Source: Axinella damicornis (lineage: Eukaryota > Porifera > Demospongiae > Axinellida > Axinellidae). From it: a stretch of 64,000 nt of DNA. The notes beneath the pieces are model-generated. The model was given only the letters and a program-made list of their open reading frames with translations. It ran no database searches and was not told where the DNA came from. The stretch covers positions 1,511,205 through 1,575,204 of the forward strand of contig OZ007510.1 in NCBI GenBank assembly GCA_963931865.1. Direction: 5' to 3'. Numbering within the stretch: the first letter of the stretch is position 1; every line of letters starts with the position of its first letter. The translations under genes and the position numbers were made by a program. Shown one piece after another: positions 1-10,457 of the stretch.

Positions 1-81
1 CATGCACACATCTCCCCACTGGGGCCCTCCCTCCATCTCCCCACCACCTCGCACACACAAACCACCCTCCAGGTCCCTGCC

Positions 82-1652
82 ATCCTACAAGTTGACTACG
101 TGGAGTGCCAGTGCAGCAGACTTGGGGAGTTTGCCGTCTCAGGTGATGTGGAAATTGGCTACGGCTGGTCCCTCCCTGCCGCCCTGTCCGCTGCCCTTGT
201 CATGATCATGGTCATCCCTGTCGTTCTGCTCCACCTGTGCTACCGTAATCGCACCCAGCTTGCCACTCGCATCCTCACAGCTCTCTGTGTCTCCATCTTC
301 CTCTTTGAGGTGAGCAAAGTTTATGTGCACACTAGCTTGGACCTTGGTTGAAAGGTTGGGCTATATCCCATTGTCATTGCTGCTGATCCATAACCTCATT
401 TTGATTGTGTATCTACTTGCAGTTGATCATACTGATTGACGTGTTTGCCGGTAATTCCGCCAACTCGAGTATTGGCGGATGTGCAGCCTTGGGAGGCCTA
501 CTGCAGTTCACTGCCCTCTTCCAGTTCCTGTGGATACTAGCGCTGGTGGGCAACACAATTGTGTGCTCAATTACTGTACATTGCCAGTGCCAGCGGGATG
601 ATAATTTATCATACTGCTGGCACAGCTGTGTGTATGTCCCAGACCCATCCCAATGTTGGTCTGGGAATGAGGCTACCCAGTACAATGAGTTACCCCTCCC
701 CCTCCCCCTCCCTCTCCCCACCCCCATACTGCAGGCCATAGCACTGTGGGTGAACTTCATGGGGTTCACAGACGGCAGGGAACCACTGATCATCTACATA
801 CTCGTCACATGTGGTGAGCGGAAAGTCAGGCTAGTTCCTGTTGCAGACTTGCATCTGGCTGGGTTAGAATGTCATGCCTAGTGTGAGGGACCCGTGTCAT
901 GTGCAAGCATATGCTGACACTATGAATCAAGTGGTCATTCTGTTTGTTTTCCTCACTGCAGGCACTACAGTTGTGATTGTAGTGGCCACAATCCTGATCG
1001 GGATGCTTGCTGTCGGACTGGACCTGGGTACACAACTCTACGGAAGGAACGGAGACTTGTAAGCCATCCTGTGAGCCTACTAGATCTATCTATTTATTTC
1101 TGTTACTCTCCCCAGCTGCTTCATGCCACTGCTGTCGGTCTCGCTGGTCTCCACTGTCCTACCCATCATCATTGCCGTCCTGGCGACCACGGCCCTCCTC
1201 TCTCACTCCTGTGTCTACTGGTCACGCTGGGAGGATTTCCACAACATCTACCATGACTCATTTAACAGAACAGGTGTGCATGTGTACAGAGTATGCTTCA
1301 AACCAGCTTGGTTAACTCAATCTCTCTCCGTTCATCCCCCCTTCCCTCCCATCCTACAGAGATCCCTCTGCTCCTGGTGTTCTTCGTACTCATCTTTCTC
1401 ACTTCAGTAGCGGGCTACCTCCACATCTACCTCCGTGAGGTCTACACCTTTGGAGCCTTCATTGCCCTGAATGTCATCCAAGTATGTATGCTTCCAGGCT
1501 TTAACTGATACATGGATATTCAGTCTCATTCCCAGGTCCCCTTGTAGCACCAAGGGCTGGGAATGAGACAACGGACACCGTGATATAATATAATGCCAAG
1601 TGATATATGCCAAGTGGTCAAACTCAGTAAGTTGTTAACCATCTACAATGCA

Positions 1653-1687
<35 letters not shown>

Positions 1688-1868
1688 TTCCGGGCAGGGT
1701 GTCTACCTCCTCTTGGTGTACTTCTTTGTGAGCTGCCACACGCTGACCCAGAAGCATAAAAAATACGGCATTGGGGATGAGGTGGAGCCACTCACTATCC
1801 CAGGAGAGCCAGACTACCTTGGTTCTCTCTCCACCCTCTCCAGCTCACGGCAACAGCTTATACCACAG

Positions 1869-1938
<70 letters not shown>

Positions 1939-2295
1939 ACGCGTTGGTGTGTATGCATGTAGTGCATATCTGTGTGTGCAGTATACACGTTGGAATTTGA
2001 TCGATTGGATGACTTTATAACTCTCCTTCTTTGTCAACAGGAAGAGGTGGAGAGGGAGGAACATGCACCGTCTCCCCCCGTGGTCCCACTGGGTGTGAAG
2101 AGGGTCCCCAGTGAGGCCTCGCTGCAGCAAGAGACCGGGGAGGACTCCCATCTCGATGACCTCATGTTCATGCTCAAGACACAGACGTACTCTCCAACAG
2201 ACGACACATTCGAGATGGAGAGCACTACCAAGAAGCCGTCAGGGTCCGAGCAATTACAATACAGACGCATCTCCATAGCAGACACACACTTATAG
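82..2295 (+). CDS. Adhesion-type GPCR, GPS remnant plus 7TM and cytoplasmic tail (3' part of gene)
   Basis: Eight exons join in phase: 82-309, 423-545, 735-813, 962-1058, 1116-1273, 1360-1481, 1698-1868, 2041-2295 (stop). The first begins with a GPS-like segment (VDYVECQCSRLGEFAV) followed at once by hydrophobic helix 1, the arrangement of adhesion GPCRs. The remaining exons supply helices 2-7 and a serine-rich tail ending SIADTHL. The third extracellular-side junction reads YGRNGDFCF, like the conserved ECL2 cysteine region of the family. The usual His-Leu-Ser/Thr autoproteolysis triad is replaced by Arg-Leu-Gly, so self-cleavage looks unlikely. The large ectodomain exons lie upstream of the window. 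Family assignment rests on motif layout; the ligand and subfamily cannot be told. Helices 6-7 and the tail recur as a broken copy at 5858-6505. Confidence 0.75.
1654..1687. repeat. Poly(C) tract, 34 C, abutting a splice acceptor
   Basis: An uninterrupted run of C ends ten bases before the acceptor AG at 1696-1697 of the GPCR gene, so it forms most of the polypyrimidine tract. The paralogous pseudogene has a 17-C run at the same place (5884-5900). Confidence 0.9.
1869..1934. repeat. (GT)n microsatellite in GPCR intron 7
   Basis: A nearly pure GT dinucleotide array begins right after the exon 7 donor. The duplicated segment carries a shorter version at 6096-6136. Confidence 0.9.
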
Positions 2296-3505
2296 AGCAA
2301 CTTGACTACCCAATGAAAACACACAGGTTACTCATGGTACAATAATACATTGCTACTCTTGATGATGTACTAGTAAGGTTACAGTTAGGACACAGCACCA
2401 TATTTACATCAATTGTTGTCACAGATGCTCTCTCAATTGTATATACAAGCTGGTTCAGTGTTATAAGACTTACAAGACTTACAAGGGGCAACCACTCCTG
2501 GTAGCCGCATTGCAACTGCAGCTATAATATTGTCATTTGTGACTGCTTCTCCACATAGCTATAGTCCACAAGACTGAAAGTGCATACTTGTTGGAGGGAC
2601 TGCAGGGTTTGGAAAAATAGGCAGTGGTGGAGTAGGGAAGGTCAGACCATGCAGTCAGTGGACCAAAGTGGCAATCGATATTGGCATGTAATATATAGCT
2701 GTGAGGGTCTGTCCTGCATTGAAGCTACACATGCACGGCATGCAGTCCCTATAATTATAAAACAAGTAATAAAAAACATTTAAAATGTAACAGGATGTAG
2801 GGATACCAGAACCGCAAAAAGTAAGGAAACAAGGTAGGGATGATCACACAAAACAGTGAAGTATACAACCCCCTACAGAGATCTTTTTCCATAATACGTG
2901 TATAATGAAAAAAGATATGTAGCCCCCGATTGCCAAAAAGCGATGGGCTGGTGCACTGCTCGGTGTAAAATGCTGCTGTTTCGTGCGAAAACCATCATGA
3001 GGGATTGAGGCGACGTTGAGCTAGCCCGTCTGAAAGAAGAAGAAAGAAAGAAAGAAGAAAGTACCTGCGAGTACCTGGTGCGGTACTTTCGCGACGGTTT
3101 TTCGCGACGCGAGGAGTCTTGTTGGTCATGAAAACACTCGAAGATGAACGGTATGTGGTTATAAAGGCTTATAAGTGTACCGTTTCTGAGATTTGGAGAG
3201 ATTCTTTTGTATTAGCATATATTGCGTGTACGTCGTATCCCTACATACAGAGTCTACCGACTCTGTGATTAACTTGGAATGGACCAATATGAAGTGAGCC
3301 AATTGACTTTGACTGGTCTGGTGCAATGAAATCAGAGTCTCAGTGTAATTGCTCATAAACTGGACACTTTGTAAGACTTAGTAATATCTAGATCTTTCAA
3401 CAGCTTAATTTGGTTTCAACTTCATGCAACAATAATAATTTTGCATTAAATTTTGTATGCCTAATTCATAGCAATTCAGTCTTTGCAACCATTTCGGCAC
3501 TTTAT
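2296..3505. other. Gene-free stretch: GPCR 3' flank, F1 head fragment, dispersed repeat
   Basis: No convincing coding exon. Bases 2483-2517 match the head of the F1 inverted-repeat family (GGGGCAACC then ACTCCTGGTAG); the paralogous flank near 6660 lacks it. Bases 2941-3035 recur with few changes at 50276-50352. Much of 2296-2780 and 3270-3505 is duplicated around 6506-7120 and again near 17100-17450, so this flank was copied together with the methyltransferase. Confidence 0.6.
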
Positions 3506-4135
3506 CTACAGTTTGTGAACAACTAGCACCACCCCCGTGGCACTGTCTACATAAGGCACTTCATTGTCTTCCAATAGTTCACAGTTACAATCCTGGGCGT
3601 GTCTTTCCCATTCCAGCTTCGTTTCTTTGTAGTACGTCCCATTTACAGTCGCAATCAGGTAGCAGCCTTTCTTGAGAACACGGATTAGATTCGGTAGACA
3701 ATCTGGGCCACAATGCCCCCATGTGAACACACCTGCACTCAAAACACTGTCGAAAGACTCAGCCTCATATGGAAGTTCTGCTTTGAGATTAACGATCCGT
3801 AAGTCAGCATAAGCATTTTTGGTCTTGGCTATCTCCAACATACCTGGGGTCACATCTCCTCCATGGATTTCTATCAGATCACGTGGAACTTGGGTATTTA
3901 AGTGTTCACCAAGAAGCCCTGTTCCACATCCTGCATCAAAAACTCTATGCTTCACACCCGAATCCAGATTTGTATGATAACTCAGCCACTTGGAATTGAC
4001 ACTCTTGTATCCTGCATAGTTGATGGTGTTCATATCAGCATCATACTGGCTCGACCATTTATTATAATTTGCAGGACCACCATCCTTTCCAACAAGCGCT
4101 ATAAAATCCGTCACCGACGTCTGAGATTCCGCCAT
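3506..4135 (-). CDS. METTL27-like SAM-dependent methyltransferase, intact copy 1
   Basis: A single-exon ORF of 209 aa from MAESQTS; an upstream in-frame ATG adds only seven residues, and the other intact copies start at the same MA(E/V)SQTS. It is a class I Rossmann methyltransferase: motif I VFDAGCGTG at about residues 65-73, an acidic/glycine strand (IHGGDVTPGMLEIA), the post-motif SVLSAGVF and the late strand CYLIATVNGTYY. Order and the PGMLE motif fit METTL27/WBSCR27. The substrate is unknown. It shows no signal peptide or membrane segment. It belongs to a local family of about twelve copies. Being intronless and duplicated with its flanks, the family spread by DNA duplication rather than repeated retroposition. 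Confidence 0.75.
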   Translation of the reverse strand: MAESQTSVTDFIALVGKDGGPANYNKWSSQYDADMNTINYAGYKSVNSKWLSYHTNLDSGVKHRVFDAGCGTGLLGEHLNTQVPRDLIEIHGGDVTPGMLEIAKTKNAYADLRIVNLKAELPYEAESFDSVLSAGVFTWGHCGPDCLPNLIRVLKKGCYLIATVNGTYYKETKLEWERHAQDCNCELLEDNEVPYVDSATGVVLVVHKL

Positions 4136-4423
4136 CTCGACATGGATCGAGTGCAACGTACGTTAACGTCCGAAGCCCACAAAAGGTCACTGCAGAGGTC
4201 ACAGTCATTACATGCGCACGAAAAGATCATCGCGCACTATAATGGCCATCTTCGCGCGGGAATACGGCGCGCTGCAATGTACCGCAGTAAACTCGAGCGG
4301 CTTCGTTTTCCTTGAGCACGTTCAGCGCGAAGCCGCTTTAATTCTAAACTGCGCGTCATCATACCCGGGTAGGTAGCTAGCAGAGAAGCTGCACAAAGCA
4401 CAACAGCCACGCTGCACTCCTGG

Positions 4424-4880
4424 AGATGGCGGTATCCCAGACGTCAATGACGGATTTTCTATCGCTCGTTAGAAAGGATGGTGGTCCTGCAAGCTAGCTA
4501 TAATAAATAGACTTGACCCCAGGTATGTTGGAGATAGCCAAGACGTAACCGTGCTGACTTATGGATCATTAATCTCAAAGCAGAACTTCCATATGAGGCT
4601 GAGTCTTTCGACAGTGTTTTGAGCACAGGTGTAGTTTGGACGGGGGCAGTGTGGACCAGATTGTCTCCCAACTCTAATCCGTGTTCTCAAGAAAGGCTGC
4701 TACCTGATTGTGACTGTAATCATGGCAAAGCTGGAGTGGGAAGACACATCCAGGATTGTAACTGTGAACTATTGGAAGACGATGAACTGCCTTATCGCGA
4801 CGGTTCCAAGGGGGTGGTGTTAGACTGTAGAGCAAACACGATGCAAGGAAGAAGGACTACCTGCTTGCAGTGTCGTTAAA
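4424..4880 (+). pseudogene. METTL27-like pseudogene with internal deletion
   Basis: Begins with the family N-terminus (ATGGCGGTATCCCAGACGTC) and runs to the YNKWS region, then jumps to the PGMLE motif: about 250 bp including SAM motif I are missing. Further frame breaks and stops follow. The downstream DNA (4881-5330) matches, in inverse orientation, the DNA beyond the copy at 26889-27513, so the 3' flank was copied too. Confidence 0.8.
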
Positions 4881-5330
4881 ATAGTGCAGTTTGCATTATT
4901 TCACGGATTTTTTTTTTTACCACAACAAAACTAGCTAATACTTCTATACCATAATTATCAGTCTGATTCTATGTCTAGACTAGGGAACTATAGCTAGACT
5001 CGGAATGCTGCATCTCCAATGCAGAGGAGGTGCCTATTAATAATTTAATCAGCATTGCATGAGCCAGTTATGGCCACCACATGGATACACAGTGAGATAT
5101 ATGCTGTAGGCGAGTATATAACTTAAAAATGAGTTGCAGGAAAGCCACAAATGTAAAAATGAGTTGAGTTGAGTTGGTGGGAAGTGATATTAATTAACGG
5201 GGGATGGTACATCACCATGTACTGATGCTTGAGTTACCATGTAATGGTATTGCTCAAATTTGTTTTTCTAGAAGGGCAAAATTAAAGCATACCACCCTTC
5301 AATATAGATAAACTAAGGGATTCGGAACCC
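4881..5330. other. Duplicated methyltransferase 3' flank, no gene seen
   Basis: Reverse complement of roughly 26570-26888. It includes part of a tRNA-related dispersed repeat (CATACCACCCTTCAATA). No ORF of note. Confidence 0.6.
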
Positions 5331-5334
5331 AAGA

Positions 5335-5495
5335 TTGGAATTGACACTTTGTATCCTGCATAGTTGATGGTGCACGTGCTCATGTCAGCATCATACTGGC
5401 TCGACCATTTATTATAGGTTTCAGGACCACCATCCTTTCTACAGAGCTCTAGGAATCAGTCACTGACGACTGAGATACCGCCATCTCAACGTCCG
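5335..5495 (-). pseudogene. METTL27-like 5' fragment
   Basis: Only the first 50 or so codons remain, with a broken frame. It is near-identical to the 5' end of the copy at 26889-27513, including the non-coding DNA upstream of the start. Confidence 0.75.
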
Positions 5496-5552
5496 CCCAA
5501 AAAGGTGTCTCTCCAGCCCCGCCCAGGTGATGCGACCCGTTTGTACTCTTAA

Positions 5553-5720
5553 ACGATGTGGACCTTAATTGGTACTGGTGCTTGTGATTCTTTGGGGCCT
5601 GGTCGAAGGACAAGGCTGTGTCAGCGATCCAACGTGCCTCACTTACGTCTATGTCCCCTGCTCGGCATCTGAACAGAGCCTGATCAACTCCAGCAATCCG
5701 AGTGTGTCATATGTACAGTA
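5553..5720 (+). pseudogene. Relic of the signal-peptide exon of the type I membrane protein gene
   Basis: Closely matches exon 1 of the gene at 27603-29598, including the region encoding the secretory signal and the CVSDP..CLTY segment, with small changes. No downstream exons follow; at about 5858 the sequence switches to GPCR intron 6. Further relics lie near 16354 and 25745. Confidence 0.7.
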
Positions 5721-5857
5721 GTCTTAACCAAAGAAGATATGGTAGAATGGATCACCTCGACTTAATTATCGTGTCTGCCAATCCATGGCAACTTGTTCCA
5801 TGTCTCTAGCATCATGAGCATACAGACAATTATTGCCTTCATAACTGGTGGTTAAAC

Positions 5858-6091
5858 TCAGTAAATTGTCCACTGCCTACCATCCCCCCCCCCCCCCCCC
5901 GTGCAGGCTTGGTGTCTACCTCTACTTGGTGTACTTCTTTGTGAGCTGCCACATGCTGACCCAGAAGCATAAAAAATCATCAGTACGGCATTGGGGATGA
6001 GGTGGAACCACTCATGCACTATCCCAGGAGAGCCGAACTACCTTGATTCTCTCTCCATTCTCTCCAGCTCACGGCAACAGCTTATACCAGA

Positions 6092-6140
<49 letters not shown>

Positions 6141-6505
6141 ATGCGTTGGAGTGTATGCATGTGGTGCATGTCTGTGTGTGCAGTATACACGTTGGCATTT
6201 GATCGATTGGATGACTTTATAACTCCCCTTCTTTGTCAACAGGAAGAGGTGGAGAGGGAGGAACATGCACCGTCTCCCCCCGTGGTCCCCCTGCATGGGT
6301 GTGAAGAGGGTCCCCAGTGAGGCCTCGCTGCAGCAAGAGACCGGGGATCGAGGACTCCCATCTTGATGACCTCATGTTCATGCTCAAGACACAGACATAC
6401 TCTCCAACAGACGACACATTCGAGCTGGAGAGCACTACCAAGAAGCCGTCAGGGTCCGAGCAATTACAATACAGACGCATCTCCATAGCAGACACACACT
6501 TATAG
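5858..6505 (+). pseudogene. Partial duplicate of GPCR exons 7-8
   Basis: Copies GPCR intron 6 end, exon 7, the GT-repeat intron and exon 8. A short insertion after the QKHKK segment and others near the exon 8 proline stretch and QQETG break the frame; the tail from DDLMFMLKTQ to ADTHL is otherwise preserved. No helices 1-6 precede it, so it cannot encode a receptor. Similarity continues about 450 bp downstream. Confidence 0.8.
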
Positions 6506-7123
6506 AGCAACTTGACTACCCAATGAAAACACACAGGTTACTCATGGTACAATAATACGTTGCTACTCTTCATGTACTAGTAAGGTTACAGTTAGGACAC
6601 AGCACCATATTTACATCAATTGTTGTCACAGATGCTCTAATATGTAAGGTTTTTGGAATCGGTTCAGTGTTATAAGACTTACAAAGACTTAATAGGGCCT
6701 ATAGCTATAGAATAGTCTGGCAGTGTCATTTGTGACTGCTTCTCTGACCACCTGGCTGTATAGCTACATGTATAGTCTACAAGACTGTGAAAGTGCTTCA
6801 TACTTGGTAATAGGATCCGGAGGGACAACAGGGTTTGGAAAAATAGGCAGTGGTGGAGTGGGGAAGGTCAGACTATGCAGTCAGTGGACGAAAGTCGCAA
6901 TCGAAGTGAGCCAATTGACTTTGACTGGTCCAGTGAAGTCAGAGTCAGTGTAATTGCTCATAAACTGGACACTTTGTAAGTACGGCAATAACTATAGATC
7001 CTACAACAGCTTAATTCGGTTTCAACTCCATATGCAACAATAATAGGTAATTTTGCATTTGTACGCCTAATTCATAGCAAAGCAATTCAGTCTTTGCAAG
7101 TCACATCCATTTCGGCACTTTAT

Positions 7124-7753
7124 CTACAGTTTGTGAACAACTAGCACCACCCCCTTGGCACTGTCTTCATAAGGCACTTCATTGTCTTCCAATAGTTCAC
7201 AGTTACAATCCTGGATTTGTGGTTCCCACTCCAGCTTTGTTGCTTCGTAGTACGTCCCATTTACAGTCACAATCAGGTAGCAGCCTTTCTTGAGAACACG
7301 GATTAGATTCGGGAGACAATCTGGGCCACAATGCCCCCATGTGAACACACCTGCGCTCAAAACACTGTCGAAAGACTCAGCCTCATATGGAAGTTCTGCT
7401 TTGAGATTAACAATCCGTAAGTCAGCATAAGCCTTTTTGGTCTTGGCTATCTCCAACATACCTGGGGTCAAGTCCCCTCCGTGGATTTCTATGAGACCAC
7501 ATGGAACTTGGGCAATCAGGTTTTCACCCAGAAGACCTGTTCCACATCCTGCATCAAACACTCTATGCTTCCCACCCGAACCCAGATTTGTGTGATAACT
7601 CAGCCACTTGGAATTGACACTCTTGTATCCTGCATAGTTGATGGTGTTCATATCAGCATCATACTGGCTCGACCATTTATTATAGTTTGCAGGACTACTA
7701 TCCTTTCTAACAAGCGCTATAAAATCCGACACTGACGTCTGAGACACCGCCAT
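7124..7753 (-). CDS. METTL27-like SAM-dependent methyltransferase, intact copy 2
   Basis: A 209-aa intronless ORF from MAVSQTSVSDF (a preceding in-frame ATG adds one residue). Motif I VFDAGCGTG, the HGGDLTPGMLEIA strand and the C-terminal GVVLVVHKL are present. It differs from copy 1 by scattered substitutions such as EPQIQDC for ERHAQDC. It starts beside a CpG-rich tandem repeat (7885-8105) and faces head-to-head the decapitated 5' fragment at 8213. The enzyme family is well supported; the substrate is not known. Confidence 0.75.
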   Translation of the reverse strand: MAVSQTSVSDFIALVRKDSSPANYNKWSSQYDADMNTINYAGYKSVNSKWLSYHTNLGSGGKHRVFDAGCGTGLLGENLIAQVPCGLIEIHGGDLTPGMLEIAKTKKAYADLRIVNLKAELPYEAESFDSVLSAGVFTWGHCGPDCLPNLIRVLKKGCYLIVTVNGTYYEATKLEWEPQIQDCNCELLEDNEVPYEDSAKGVVLVVHKL

Positions 7754-7884
7754 CACCGCACGGAGGTCACTGCAGAGCTAGCTAGAGGTCACTGCCATTA
7801 CGCGCGACGCGCGCGATCGCATGCGTGCAACTCGCACATGCAAATACGCATGGCCGGCCGGCGAGGCTAGCTGGCGCGGCGACG

Positions 7885-8105
7885 CGCACCCAGATATGAA
7901 TCGGCGACGCACACGCAGATATGAATCGGCGTCGCCGCGTTAGCGCTATGGCGCGGCGCGCGGTCCATGGCCGCGCCGGCCAGCGAGTTGCGTTGCGCAC
8001 CCAGATATGAATCGGCGACGCACACGCAGATATGAATCGGCGTCGCCGCGTTAGCGCTATGGCGCGGCGCGCGGTCCATGGCCGCGCCGGCCAGCGAGTT
8101 GCGTT
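7885..8105. repeat. CpG-rich tandem repeat, two 111-bp units
   Basis: Two near-identical units rich in GCGCGGCGCGCGG and GATATGAATCGGCG lie between two oppositely oriented methyltransferase 5' ends. Base composition is unlike the surroundings and could act as an unmethylated promoter island. Long ORFs across it in several frames are compositional. Confidence 0.75.
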
Positions 8106-8212
8106 GCGCACGCGCATGCAATCGCGTCCATCGCGTGCGTCGACGTCGCGCGTAATGACAGTGACCTCAGCAGTGACCTTTTGGGGGCTTCGGACATAAC
8201 CGTGAGATCTGA

Positions 8213-8258
8213 TGACGGTATCTCAGACGTCGGTGTCGGATTTTTTAGCGCTCGTTAG
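8213..8258 (+). pseudogene. METTL27-like 5' end truncated by a LINE
   Basis: The first 15 or so codons of the family (ATGACGGTATCTCAGACGTC) run straight into LINE reverse-transcriptase sequence. It is the mirror image of the start of intact copy 2. Confidence 0.75.
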
Positions 8259-9370
8259 AAGTCATACAGATACCTTGGAATTATCTTAACAAGCAATGGG
8301 GGCTTGAAAACAGCAGCGGACACCCTAGCAAAACAGGGACTAAAGTCTCTGTTCTGCCTGCTTAAAAAGGCTTCGAAACTACAATACCCTAACCCGTTAC
8401 TGCTCAGCCATCTATTCGATGCTCTTGTACGACCAGTCCTGGAATACGGTAGTGAGACTTGGGGCTACATAAAGGCAGAAGAGATAGAAAAAGTGCACCG
8501 CAAATTTATAAAGTTTGCGCTAGGTCTACCAAGTTCAGCAGCAAATCTCGCAGTTTATGGAGAAATAGGCAGAACACCACTAGACGTTAGACGAAATGTG
8601 CTAATGGTCAAGTACTGGCTGAGACTGGCAACAGATCGGGAAATTTCTCCTTACCTCAGTGAAGCCTACCTGGAATCGCTCAGTGATTCTCCTTGGGCAA
8701 TACACATTAAAAAGGTGTTAGAGAGGGCAGGATTCGCTGAAATCTGGCTAAATCCTCAGACTGTGGATCAGCTAGCGTGCAGTCATCAATAACCTCCAAC
8801 AAAGACTTCAAGATCAGTACACACAGTCATGGCAAAGTGAGCTAAGCAACACAACAGGGAAACTAAGACTGTACAAGTTATTTAAACGAAACCTAGCTCC
8901 TGAAGCCTATCTAACCTTACCTTCGTATCTCAGAATACCAATATGCAAATTAAGAGCGAGTGCACATGCCTTGAGAATAGAAACAGGTCGGTACGCAATG
9001 CCCTCACCAATACCCGCGGACCAAAGAACATGCTGGGTCTGCAACAACTCAGAAATCGAAGATAAACCACACTTCACGTTCTCTTGTAAACTGTATGAGG
9101 AATTACCGGAACGCTCATCACTATTAAAATATTGTTGTGCACTGAATCACTCTTTTCTCCATCTCAGTACTTTAGACAAGTTTTTATTTGTGTGGTCAGT
9201 GAACGATAAGAAGCTACTCCATTTGTTAGGTTCGTTTATATACAAGGCTTTCAAGCACAGGTCTGCTCAATTTCAAGGTTAAACCGCAACCCACCCTCAA
9301 CTCATCACATTCATGTACACACTTATACTGTGATTAATGGACTTTCTGGCCTTTACTGTCAATAAAATTA
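8258..9370 (+). mobile_element. 5'-truncated non-LTR retrotransposon (LINE), C-terminal RT region
   Basis: The first frame opens with YRYLGIILTSNG, the YLG motif near the end of LINE reverse transcriptases, followed by a thumb-like region (PVLEYGSETWG, KFIKFALGLPSS). After one frameshift near 8775-8790 the frame resumes (DQYTQSW to 9282) with a C-terminal zinc-knuckle-like CWVC..HFTFSC. The endonuclease and catalytic RT core are absent. A short A/T-rich tail (CAATAAAATTATT) precedes the next repeat. This is a dead-on-arrival insertion into a methyltransferase copy. Confidence 0.75.
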
Positions 9371-9371
9371 T

Positions 9372-9447
9372 TGGGGCGAGCCTGAGCGAGCCCCACATAG
9401 ACGAGTTTGCTGTGAATTTTCCATATATTAATTTTATTTCTTTATAT
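9372..9447 (+). repeat. F2 element left end
   Basis: Starts TTGGGGCGAGCCTGAGCGAG and continues CCCCACATAGACGAGT, the left terminus of the F2 family (complete copy at 13562-14295). F1 copy c1 follows directly. Confidence 0.65.
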
Positions 9448-9928
9448 CGAGGGGCAACCGCACTCCTGGTAGCCGTTGCAACTCCGCGGTTGCCTCGCAG
9501 TAGCGCAAGCTAATTATTGCAATTCGTTCCAATTAACGCACATGCCACGTGGCAACCACGCTCAGTCGAACGCTAGCAATGGCGACCAAAGGGAAGACAC
9601 GAAATTATAACAGCACTTACAACCTTGCCAGCACGGTGAGTTTCGGTATGTAACCGTCAGTGAACAACAGCGATTACGGCTGTGTGGTCAGAATCTTTGT
9701 GGGCCCTTCGTATGACTGTACTGGCAACCAACGTCGAAGAGAACGATCGAGCAATGGCGGCCGACGGCACGACAAAAGCGATTGTATCTCCATCACCAAG
9801 GTGAGTTTCGCCACAATTATTGTGTGGTTGTGTCACTGCATGATAGCGATCACGATGGTGTAGTCAGAATCTCTTTAGACCTTTCCTGCGTGCTGTGAGG
9901 TTTGATTATTTAATTATTTAGATTATTT
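9448..9928 (+). repeat. F1 inverted-repeat element, copy c1
   Basis: Begins CGAGGGGCAACCGCACTCCT. The unit is an internal dimer. Each half contains an ATG, a short open stretch and a consensus 5' splice site: ATG 9579 (MATKGKTRNYN...) with GTGAGT near 9638, and ATG about 9754 (MAADGTTKAIV...) with AAG|GTGAGT near 9800. The tail (CTATACCAGGAGTGTAA) is missing here; copy c2 follows at once. Confidence 0.7.
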
Positions 9929-10457
9929 CGAGGGGCAACCGCACTCCTGGTAGCCGTTGCAACGCCGGCTGCGACTCGCCGTAGCGAAAGATAAGTATCA
10001 CAGTTATTCCCAATTAACGCACATGCCACGTGGCAACCACGCTCTGTCGATCGCTAGCAATGGCGACCAAAGGGAAGACACGAAATTATAACAGCACTTA
10101 CAACTTTGCCAGCACGGTGAGTTTTGGCATGTAAGCGTCAGTGAACAACAGCGATTACGGCTGTGTGGTCAGAATCTTTGTGGACCCTTCGTATAACTGT
10201 ACTGGAAACCAACGTCGAAGAGAACGATCGAGCAATGGCGGCCGACGGCACGACAAAAGCTCTTGTATCTCCACCACCAAGGTGAGTTTCACCACAATTA
10301 TTGTGTGGTAGTGTCACTGCATGATAGCGATCACAACGGTGTAGTCAGAATCTCTGTAGACCTTTCCTGCGTGCTGTGAGGTTTGATTATTTATTTAGAT
10401 TATTTAGATTATTTAGATTAGTTACGCGGCACAATTTTCTCTATACCAGGAGTGTAA
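9929..10457 (+). repeat. F1 element, copy c2 (head and tail present)
   Basis: Head CGAGGGGCAACCGCACTCCT; tail ACGCGGCACAATTTTC...ACCAGGAGTGTAA at 10423-10457. CACTCCTGGTA in the head and TACCAGGAGTG-like sequence in the tail are inverted, as expected for the ends of a non-autonomous DNA element. Both ATG/splice-donor cassettes are present (ATG 10060 and about 10236). Confidence 0.7.

Noticed and set aside
1771..2151. ORFs with long CVCVCV or THTHTH stretches
   Set aside because: Products of the GT microsatellite in a GPCR intron; true exons flank them in another model.
7782..8121. Arg/Ala-rich repetitive ORFs of 84-111 aa
   Set aside because: They arise from a GC-rich 111-bp tandem repeat whose length is a multiple of three, so any open frame is duplicated.
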